Positions 55,550-64,000 of a stretch of 64,000 nt of DNA are shown here, in pieces; position 1 is the first letter of the stretch, and the number at the start of each line of letters is the position of its first letter. Source of the stretch: Rhinopithecus roxellana (taxonomy: Eukaryota > Chordata > Mammalia > Primates > Cercopithecidae); NCBI RefSeq assembly GCF_007565055.1, contig NC_044565.1:40633711-40697710 (forward strand), read 5' to 3'. A program made the position numbers and the translations under genes. The notes beneath the pieces were generated by a model. It searched no databases. It had not been told where the DNA came from and saw nothing but the letters and a program-made list of their open reading frames with translations.

Positions 55550-55855
55550 GGCCGGGTGCGGTGGCTCACGACTGTAATCCTAGCACTTTGGGAGGCTGAG
55601 GCAGGTGGATCACGAGGTCGGGAGTTCAAGACTAGCCTGGCCAAGATGGTGAAACCCCGTCTCTACTAAAAATACAAAAATTAGCCAGGCGTGGTGGCAG
55701 GCTCCTTGTAACCCCAGCTACTCGGGAGGCTGAGGCAGAGAATTGCTTGAACCTGGGAGGCAGAGGTTGCAGTGAGCCGAGATCATGCCACTTGCACTCC
55801 AGCCTGGGTGACACAGTGAGACTCTGTCTCAAAAAAAAAAAAAAAAAAAAAAAAA
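55550..55855 (+). repeat. Alu SINE
   Basis: From ggccgggtgcggtggctcac to an A run of about 30. Confidence 0.93.
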
Positions 55856-56204
55856 TGCCATTCACAGGGAGATTCAGGTAAAGAACATTTCAGCTGGGGG
55901 AACAGCAGGCAGCAGGTCCTTGAGATAAGAAAGAGCACAGTCAAGAATTGTCCCTCATCCTCACGACCTTCAAATGTCTCACCAAACATTCACATTTGTG
56001 TAGTTGAAATGCCTATTTTAATAATATATGGTTAGAACACAACTCCCTTTCATATATAAATATAAAATATTTTTGTATGATTTTAATATACACTGAATTT
56101 CCCAGGAATACAAATATTGTATAAATTGAAGACAGACTGTTTTATTAAAAAATGTTTTAAAAGTTGGAAAATTGTAACTGACAGCTCATCAATACAACAC
56201 AGTA

Positions 56205-56497
56205 TGCCGGGTGTGGTGGCTCACACCTGTAATCCCAGTACTTTGGGAGGCCGAGGTGGGTGGATTACCTGAAGTCAGGAGTTCAAGACCAGCCTGGGCA
56301 ACATGGTGAAACCCTGTCTCTACTAAAAATACAGAAATTAGCTGGGCGTGGTGGTGTGCACCTGTAATGCCAGCTACTTGGGAGGCACGAGAATCACTAG
56401 AACAGGGGTGGCGGTGGTTGCAGTGAGCCGAGATCGTGCCATTGCACTCTAACCTGGGTGACAGAGCTAGACTCTGTCTTGGGGAAAAAAAAAAATA
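56205..56497 (+). repeat. Alu SINE
   Basis: From gccgggtgtggtggctcaca to gactctgtcttggggaaaaa, flanked by aatacaacacagta on both sides. Confidence 0.93.
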
Positions 56498-56587
56498 CAA
56501 CACAGTAATATCAGGCTGCATTTGCAGCACTTGCATTCACACTGATTCTAGGTAGAAGTACAAACATCTGCAAACTTTATTATGTCT

Positions 56588-56890
56588 TTTTTTTTTTTTT
56601 TTTTTTTGAGACAGGGTCTCACTCTACACCAAGGCTGGAATGCACTGGCATTAACACAACTCACTGAAGCCTCCATCTCCTAGGCTCAAGCCATCCTCCT
56701 ACCTCAGCCTCCCAAGTAGCTGGGACTACAGGCGTGTGCTACCACACCCGGCCCATTATAGCTTTTTTTTTTTTAAGATGGGGTCTTGCTACATTGCCCA
56801 GGCTGGTCTCGAACTCCTGAGCTCAAGCAATCCTCCTGCCTCAGCCTCCCAAAGTGCTGGGATTACAGGCATGAGCCACTGCATCTGGCC
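56588..56890 (-). repeat. Alu SINE, antisense, older
   Basis: From a T run and gagacagggtctcactctac to gccactgcatctggcc; flanks attatgtctttt. Confidence 0.92.
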
Positions 56891-58161
56891 ATATTATGTC
56901 TTTTAATGTAGTTATGCCCAGGTATTTACATACTGAGGTCGATATTATTTTCCTATAAATTGCTTTCTTTTTATTTCTTAATATTGCTGTTAGAATATTA
57001 TTTTTATTTATTTGAAAATATTCATGTAAAGTAGATTATGAATTTCACTTCAAGCTACTAAAGGGGATGTTACAAATATATGTTATAAAACAGTGGGCAC
57101 TGATCTGAAAGGGCGGAGAACCTTTAGAACCTTTAGAACTCTTGATACTAAAGAACTTACCTTAAATATATGAAAAAAATTTTTTTAATGATGCAGCAGT
57201 CAAAAAGTCACAATTCTCTAGGAAACAAACAAATCTGATTAGCAAATGGATGTGTTCTGAGTCTGTGATTCCAGAATATGAAAAAGTAAGAGTGAGGGAT
57301 CAGAAGTGAAATTGCTCCATATGAGATGTTTTTGGTTGTTGAAAGAACAAGACACCCATAGTTAAACTGAATGGATACAGTTGTAACAGTTTCAGAATAA
57401 AATCAAACGTTGTGGTCACCATAGGCTCGTAGAACTGGAACAAACATATATTATTTTGGCAGTCTTGAGCTTTCCCAGGCAGGAACTAAAGGTGACTGAA
57501 GTCATCATCCTAGGGACATGCTAGTATTTGTTTGGGTCTCTTAGTGTGGGGCATGGATAAAATAATGTGTGCTCAGAATCTGCAGTAGTTACAGGCCAAG
57601 GCTGAAGCCTAGTGGAGAACAGGGCTCAGAGAAGCCTTGTTAGAGTGTCACCAAGGACAGAGTCTTTGTAACCCACCACCTGGATTAAGATACAGAATGC
57701 TTCCAGCCACTCAAAAGGCTGCCTCAGGGCTGCTTCTAGTCAATATCCACCCGCAAAAGGCACCGGATATTCTGACCTCCTTGACAGTAATTAGTTGTAT
57801 CTGTTTTTAAACTTGATATAAATGGAGTCATGCAGTATATACTCTTTTAAGTATGACTTTCTCACTTAACATTATGTTGATGTGTCATGTCCATATTGTG
57901 TGACAGTAGTACATTCATTATTGGGGAGAAATCCATTGTATGAATATAGCACATTTCATTTATCCAGTCTGTTGATAAATATTTGAGTTGTGTCCACATT
58001 GTTGTCCATCTTTTGGTGGATATAAGCACTTATTTCCATTGGTTTACACCCAGGAGTAGTACTGCTGGATCATATGATAAATATATGTTAGTTTTAGTAG
58101 ACACTGCCAGTTTTCCAAGGTGGTTGTACCAAATTATATTCCCACAAAAGAAAATTTAAGA

Positions 58162-58450
58162 GGCTGGGCGTGGTGGCTCACGCCTGTAATCCCAGTACTT
58201 TGGGAGGCCAAGGTGGGCGGGTCACCTTAGGTCGGGAGTTCAAGACCAGCCTGACCAACATGAAGAAATCCTGTCTCTACTAAAAATACAAAATTAGCCC
58301 TGCATGGTGGCGCATGCCTGTAATCCCAGCTACTTGGGAGGCTGAGGCAGGAGAATCGCTTGAACTCGGGAGGCATAGGTTGCAGTGAGCCAAGATCATG
58401 CCATCGCATTCCAGCCTGGGAGACAAGGGCGAAACTCTGTCTAAAAAAAC
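58162..58450 (+). repeat. Alu SINE inside antisense L1
   Basis: From ggctgggcgtggtggctcac to ctgtctaaaaaaacaaac followed by (taac)n. Confidence 0.92.
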
Positions 58451-58598
58451 AAACTAACTAACTAACTTAAGATAATTCAGTTTGTTTCACCAACACTTGG
58501 TATTGTCCTTTTAATTTTAGCCATTCTGATGCAGGTGTAGCAATACCTTCTTGTGGTTTTTATATACATTTCCCTGATAACTAGAGATGCTGAACTCC

Positions 58599-59072
58599 TT
58601 TTTTTTTTTTTTTTGGAGACAGAGTCTCGCTTTGTCGCCCAGGCTGGAGTGCAGTGGCGCAATCTCAGCTCACTGGAACCTCCGCCTCCCAGGTTCAAGC
58701 GATTCTTCTGCCTCCGCTTCCTGAGTAACTGGGACTACAGGCACGCCCACCGCATGCGGCTAATTTTTGTATTTTTTTGGTTTTGTTTTAATTTTTTTTT
58801 TTATTTTTGTATTTTTAGTAGAGACAGGGTTTCTCTGTGTTGCTCAGACTAGTCTCGAACTCCCGTCCTCAGGTGATCCGCCTGACTTGGCCTCCCAAAG
58901 TGCTGGGCTTACAGGTGTGAGCCACCACGTCCGTCTGTAATTTTTTTTTTTTTAGAAGAGACAGGGTTTCACCATATTGGCCAGGCTGATCTCCAACTCC
59001 TGACCTTGTGATCTGCCCCCGTTCGCCTCCCAAAGTGCTGGAATTACAGGCGTGAGCCACTGCACCTGGCCA
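58599..59072 (-). repeat. Composite of antisense Alu units
   Basis: A first Alu (58599-58940) with duplicated middle T-rich linker is followed by a second partial right half (about 58941-59072) ending actgcacctggcc. Confidence 0.85.
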
Positions 59073-59166
59073 AGATACTAAACACCTTTTTACAAATTTA
59101 TTAGTCATTTGGCTATCTTCCTTTGCAGAGTACCTGTTTCAGTCTTTTGTCCATTAAAAAAAAATT

Positions 59167-59438
59167 GGGGCTGGGCACTTTGGGAGGCCGAGGCAGGCGG
59201 ATCATGAGGTCGGTAGTTCAAGACCAGCCTGACCAACATGGTGTAACCCCGTCTCTACTAAAAATACAAAATTTAGCCGGGCGTGGTGGCACACACATGT
59301 AATCCCAGCTGCTCAGGAGGCTGAGGTAGGAGAATCGCTTGAACCTGGGAGGAGGAGGCTGCAGTGAGCCGAGATCACACCACTGCACTCCAAACTGGCG
59401 ACAAAGTGAGACTCATCTCAAAAAAAAAAAAAAAAAAA
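59167..59438 (+). repeat. Alu SINE with internal 5' deletion
   Basis: Jumps from ggggctgggc directly to actttgggaggccgaggc, lacking the A-box region, then runs normally to an A run. Confidence 0.88.
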
Positions 59439-59504
59439 ATCGGATTATCTATCTTTTTCTTATCGATTTGTAGACATTCTTTATGCATTCTGGATATGAG
59501 TATA

Positions 59505-59890
59505 CCAGGTGGGTTCTTTGGCAAGCAAGTACCAATATGAAATTAATAATGCAAGAGATTTATTGGGAGTAACATCTATGAAAGATAAAGGGGAAAGAAA
59601 AAAGTTACAGGCAGGGAAAATCTTAAGATGCAGGTCTAACACTGGTGAAAAGAAATGGGAAAGGAAGGTAAATTTGGTAGAAAGAGAGTGAGATGAGAGT
59701 GCATCTTTGAGGAAGTCTCAGTAAATCCAATGGGGAGCTCTAACACAAACCCTGTGCACAGAGATAGTGAGTCCTTATACTACCTCTGTGCTTATAATTG
59801 GCTAGGTGGCTCCGAGGAAATTTGTGGCCTTGGCTTGAAAGCTGAGGCAGATCCCCTCTGGAATGGAGATCTGAGCAGAGCACCTCTATG
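59505..59890. other. Unidentified insertion of about 385 bases inside an L1
   Basis: Antisense L1 stops at ctggatatgagtata and resumes near atatgcattgcaagtatcct. The intervening sequence (aagcaagtaccaatatgaaa to gatgccacagagttg) is neither L1 nor Alu and has no clear family. Confidence 0.55.
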
Positions 59891-60002
59891 GATGCCACAG
59901 AGTTGTTATCAAATATATGCATTGCAAGTATCCTCTCCTAGTATGTGGCTTGCCTTTTCATTATTTTATAGAAGTTTTTAACTTAATTAAGTCTGATTTA
60001 TT

Positions 60003-60308
60003 TTCTTTTTTTTTTTTTTTTTTTTGAGACGGAGTCTCGCTCTGTCGCCCAGGCTGGAGTGCAGTGGCCGGATCTCAGCTCACTGCAAGCTCCGCCTCCC
60101 GGGTTTACGCCATTCTCCTGCCTCAGCCTCCCTAGTAGCTGGGACTACAGGCGTCCGCCACCACGCCAGGCTAGTTTTTTGTATTTTTTTAGTAGAGACG
60201 GGGTTTCACCGTGTTAGCCAGGATGGTCTCGATCTCCTGACCTCGTGATCCGCCCGTCTCGGCCTCCCAAAGTGCTGGGATTACAGGCTTGAGCCACCGC
60301 GCCCGGCT
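60003..60308 (-). repeat. Young AluY (monkey type)
   Basis: Near-consensus antisense Alu flanked by ctgatttattttcttt (about 59992 and 60307). Confidence 0.94.
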
Positions 60309-60469
60309 GATTTATTTTCTTTGATAGTGTTTTACATGTAATGTTCAAGAACTCTTCTTGGACTGAGGTTATGAAAATATTTTCCTATGTTTTCTTCTAA
60401 AAGTTTTATAATACTCAGTAATATTTAACGGAGGCTCTGGAAAACATCTGCTAAATTCTCTCTGTTCCA

Positions 60470-60705
60470 CAGCTAAAGGCCCTGGCTTTGCAAACACACA
60501 GGCCTGGATTTGAATCTTAACTCGTCCTAGATTGCTAGCTGTGAGACTCTGGGCAAGTCCCTTAGCCTCTCTGTGCCTGTTTGCTTATCTGTAAAATAGG
60601 GGTAGTAATATGGTACCTACCTCACAGGCTTCTTGTGAGGACTAATTGTGATCACTAATACAAAGTACCTGACACAGGGAAAGCACTCAAAAATGTTGGC
60701 AGTTT
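60470..60705 (+). repeat. MIR element, well preserved
   Basis: ggcctggatttgaatcttaact, ctgggcaagtcccttagcct, tatctgtaaaataggggta and gacacagggaaagcactcaa follow almost the whole MIR consensus. Confidence 0.85.
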
Positions 60706-60733
60706 TTTTTCCTGTTTTATTATAAAAATTATT

Positions 60734-61036
60734 GGGACCAGACATGGTGGCTCATGCCTGTAATCCTAGCACTTTGGGATGCAAAGGTGGGAGGATCACC
60801 TGAGCCAGGAGTTCAGGACCAGCCTGGACAACAAAGTGAGACACCATCTCTACAAAAGATTTTTTTTTTAATTAGTTGGGTGTGGTGGCACATACCTGTG
60901 GTTCCAGCTACTTGCAAGGCTGAGGAGGGAGGATTGCTTGAGCCTAGGGGGTCAAGGCTACAGTGAGGCATGATCCTTGCACTGCATTCCAGCCTGGGCA
61001 ACAGAGTAAGACCCATCTCAAAAAAAAAAAAAAAAT
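60734..61036 (+). repeat. Alu SINE, old
   Basis: From accagacatggtggctcatg to agacccatctcaaaaaaa. Confidence 0.9.
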
Positions 61037-61049
61037 TCAAATATACAGC

Positions 61050-61215
61050 CAAACTGAAAAATTTTTTCGGGGAACATATGTATACCCACTAACTGGATTC
61101 CACTACTAACATTTTACTGCACTTGCCTTATCACCTGTTTATTTTTCCATCCCTCTGTCTATCCATTCATCTATCTGGTTTTTAAAAATGTATTTCAAAA
61201 GAAGTTGCAGACACT
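61050..61215 (-). repeat. Possible L1M fragment, antisense
   Basis: ggaacatatgtatacccacta and tttcaaaagaagttgcagaca resemble antisense L1M 3' sequence. Confidence 0.35.
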
Positions 61216-61754
61216 GGTACTCTTTCCTCTGAATACGTGGACATGTATAACAGTGATTCTTACACTTCTCTGATAACCACCAGAATGATTGTATTTGTTG
61301 GATTCAATGGTGTTCTCCCTCAGATAATTCTAGATAAATGGCCAGATTTCCTCTTTGATACCCTCTTTGAGTTACCTGTCTTCCGTTATGTAGTTTATGT
61401 AGATACTTTACATCAATTTAAGCCACACGGTTCTCTTACAAAAAATTAGACCTAATTGAGAGTACCCTGTAGTCCCAATTAACATACTAGAAGTCACTGC
61501 CCAACTCTCTGTAGTGAGGAGGTGTCCTTCCACTATTAAGGACAAATAGCTGCAACAGCTGGGTTCGACCACCATAAGTGAATTTCACCAGTGCTGTTGG
61601 CCAAACCCCACTCCTGCTCTCCTGTTTACTTATTGCATTAGTATTGTTTGAGATCTCTGAAACTCACTTACGTGATTTATAAGGTTGTAAAAGACAAAAC
61701 TAAGGGGAAAAAACAAACAAACAAAAAAAAAACTCATAAAGAATGAGAGTCGGG

Positions 61755-62049
61755 GCCGGGCGTGGTGGCTCAGGCCTGTAATCCCAGCACTTTGGGAGGC
61801 TGAGGCGGCCAGATCACGAGGTCAGCAGATCGAGACCATCCTGGCTAACACGGTGAAACCCTGTCTCTACTAAAAATACAAAAAAATTAGCCGGACATGG
61901 TGGTGGATGCCTGTAGTCCCAGCTACTCGGGAGGCTGAGGTAGGAGAATGGCGTGAACCTGGGAGGCGGAGCTTGCAGTGAGCCGAGATCACGCCCCTAC
62001 ACTCCAGCCTGGGAGACAGAGCAAGACTCCATCTCAAAAAAAAAAAAAA
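61755..62049 (+). repeat. Alu SINE with target-site repeat
   Basis: From ggccgggcgtggtggctcag to ccatctcaaaaaaaaaa; aagaatgagagtcggg occurs on both sides. It inserted just before an older Alu. Confidence 0.93.
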
Positions 62050-62061
62050 GAATGAGAGTCG

Positions 62062-62330
62062 GGTGTGGTGGTTCACCCGTGTAATCCCAGCACTTTGAGA
62101 CTGAGACTTGAGACCAGGAGTTGGAGACCAGCCTGGGCAGCATAGCGAGACCCCCATCTGTACAAAAAAAAAAAATCCAGGTGTGGGGGCATGCACCTGT
62201 AATATTAGCTACTTGAGAGGCTTAGGTGGGAGGATCACTTGAACCCAGGAGTTTGAGACTGCAGTGAGTTTTGTACACAACACTGCACTCCAGCCTGGGT
62301 GACAGAGCAAGACCCTGTCTCTTAAAAAAA
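62062..62330 (+). repeat. Alu SINE, older
   Basis: From gggtgtggtggttcacccgt to gaccctgtctcttaaaaaaa; shortened in the left monomer. Confidence 0.9.
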
Positions 62331-62613
62331 TTTCACAGTTTGGCATGTGACAGCAGACCTAGATCCTGTCATCAGTTTTGCCTGCTGTCCCTCCTATCTA
62401 ACACAAGTTCATGTGCTGCCATCTTTAAAGCACACTTTAGGGGAAAGGGATAGTCCCTAAAGTAAAAACTATACCTCTGAGGAAACCTGTACCACTCACC
62501 TATTTTCATTTAAGGAACTGAAACATAAGATTAATGAACACCCAGAGAAATGAAATCTTAGTACATAAAAACTCCAAAAAGCATTCGTAAAATATCCATT
62601 GTTAAAAATTTTC

Positions 62614-62748
62614 TTGGCTGGGCGCAGCGGCTCACGCCTGTAATCTTGACACTTTGGGAGGCTGAGGCAGGAGGATTGCTTGATCCCAGGATTTCTAAAC
62701 CAGCCTGGGCAACATAGCGAGACCCTGTCTTTATTAAAAAAAAAAAAT
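62614..62748 (+). repeat. Alu left monomer
   Basis: From ggctgggcgcagcggctcac to gaccctgtctttattaaaaa, directly followed by a full Alu. Confidence 0.87.
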
Positions 62749-62749
62749 T

Positions 62750-63049
62750 GGCGGGTCGTGGTGGCTCACGCCTGTAATCCTAGCACTTTGGGAGGCCGAG
62801 GCGGGCATATCACTTGAGGTCAGGAGTTTGAAACCAGTTTGGCCATCATGGTGAAACCCCATCTCTACTAAAAATACAAAAAATTAGCTGCGCATGGTGG
62901 TGCATGCCTGTAATCCCAGCTACTCAGGAGACTGAGGCAGGAGAATCACTTGAACCTGGGAGGCAGAGATTGCAGTGAGCCGATCTCGTGCCACCGCACT
63001 CCAGCCTGGGCAACAAAGCAAGACTACATCTCAAAAAAAAAAAAAAAAA
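62750..63049 (+). repeat. Alu SINE
   Basis: From ggcgggtcgtggtggctcac to ctacatctcaaaaaaaaaa. Confidence 0.92.
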
Positions 63050-63324
63050 TCTCTTTTTAATCTTTTATTTATATTGTGTAGGCCCTATACTGTGGTATGC
63101 TAGTTTTGCGTATATAGCACTGCTTAGAAGTATGACACAGTGTGCTGACTTGGGTTTCTCTAACTATAGTAATATCTGATGTGTCACAACCATGAGATCC
63201 AGTGATTACTTGTTCCGATTTAGAATTAACATTTTTCAGAACGAGTAATGAAGTCATCATCACCTTCAAGTCATATGGTGCCTCTTTTATGTCTCAACAG
63301 GAGAGAGTTCAATTTTACGGTTGG

Positions 63325-63500
63325 AAGGAACCCTATAGATCATTTAGTTCATCTCCCTCATTTTACACATGAGGAAAATGAGGCACGGAAAGTGTAAGTA
63401 CCTTGCCCATGTTCATTAGCTAGTTAATTGTTGAGTTGAGACTTGAAACCAGACCTCCAGACTCTTTGTTTCTTTTTCACTATGTCACATCACCTTTCAA
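63325..63500 (-). repeat. MIR element, antisense
   Basis: ccctcattttacacatgagga, ggcacggaaagtgtaagtac and cttgcccatgttcattagctag are antisense MIR landmarks. Confidence 0.75.
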
Positions 63501-63679
63501 AATGTGACCTAAGATATAAAGCAATATAACTGGCAGCCATAATCTTACTAATAAAAATGCAAATATATGAAGGTTTAGCATTCACAGGCTCCATATCTTT
63601 TAAGACTCTTATGTCTTTTGCCAAAAATTCTCAATTCAATACCTGTGTGGGAAAAGTAAAAATCAGTGCGTTTACTTTT

Positions 63680-63780
63680 TTAATTAAAGGCATTGACTGT
63701 GTCTTGTTCATCTTTTATTCCCTAGAGTGGCTAGTATAGTGCCTTGAGTATTGTAAATGCTCATTAAATGCCGAATAAAA
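63680..63780 (+). repeat. L2-like 3' end
   Basis: gactgtgtcttgttcatcttt to gtaaatgctcattaaatgcc follows the L2 3' end order. The last 200 bases of the window show nothing further. Confidence 0.5.
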
Positions 63781-64000
63781 TATAAATTATTACACATTGA
63801 ATCACTCCAGTATTGATAGGAGTGACAATGTATCACCACTGGGCGATACCATCAAGAAAAAAAAAAGAGACACAAGGCTCAACTCCTGCCCAAAGTGATA
63901 ACTATGCCTGCAGAGAGGTATGATAGTGATTATATTAAGACAGGTATCAAAATCATGATTAATGTCATGAAAGCAAGCGAGCTGGGCCAACCAGTTACTA

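Larger units (their letters stand above)
57690..60425 (-). repeat. Antisense L1 broken up by five Alu units and one unidentified insertion
   Basis: Antisense L1 ORF2 landmarks in order: actgctggatcatatgataaa (58061), ttttccaaggtggttgtacc (58112), ccattctgatgcaggtgtagc (58522), tgtttcagtcttttgtccatta (59132), tttgtagacattctttatgcat (59468) and tggcttgccttttcattatttt (59946). The L1 resumes on each side of the insertions, giving an order of events. Confidence 0.7.

Noticed and set aside
1..64000. CRISPR arrays, operons, tRNA or rRNA genes, or a novel multi-gene system
   Set aside because: None seen. Apparent repeats are Alu, L1, L2, MIR and hAT relics, and the A/B-box-like motifs belong to Alus. 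The window is a vertebrate gene locus.

Overview
This window is primate genomic DNA, most likely from an Old World monkey. Dozens of Alu SINEs are present. Several are nearly intact AluY copies with diagnostic bases (cggatctcagctcactgcaagc, gggtttacgcc, ggcttgagcc) that I associate with cercopithecid AluY subfamilies. The only protein-coding gene I can support is REL, which encodes the NF-kappaB subunit c-Rel. It lies on the minus strand and is complete from initiator ATG (53583) to stop codon (11512), about 42 kb. Ten coding exons, all with GT/AG junctions and matching phases, join into a 588-codon open frame: Rel homology DNA-binding half, dimerisation half, nuclear localisation signal, then a long serine/asparagine-rich activation region in the last exon.

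Layout. 1-6.1 kb: L1 and Alu copies. 6.1-11.5 kb: almost Alu-free DNA downstream of the REL stop, including 3'UTR whose end I cannot fix. 11.5-15.5 kb: the compact 3' part of REL (exons 6-8 and the two last coding exons). 15.5-43.6 kb: exons 2-5 in large introns packed with Alu, L1, L2, MIR and hAT relics and one solitary MaLR LTR. 43.6-53.6 kb: intron 1, with an unusually Alu-poor stretch at about 47.6-52.7 kb next to the promoter. 53.5-54.5 kb: CpG-island promoter with a palindromic kappaB site, two TGACGTA motifs, GC boxes and a divergent pair of perfect octamer motifs. 54.5-64 kb: upstream flank, again mostly Alu and antisense L1.

The most interesting points are these. (1) The antisense Alu between exon 8 and the penultimate exon, which supplies a known in-frame alternative exon in human REL, here has an in-frame TGA and a 9-bp deletion at its 3' edge, so inclusion would truncate c-Rel at about 324 residues. 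(2) Two near-perfect hairpins (53-bp and 25-bp stems) and several smaller palindromes are not explained by any repeat I recognise and look like template-switch products or small-RNA precursors. (3) An inverted Alu pair brackets the penultimate coding exon, one partner being a young monkey-type AluY. I see no operon, CRISPR array, tRNA or rRNA gene, and no evidence of an unknown multi-gene system.
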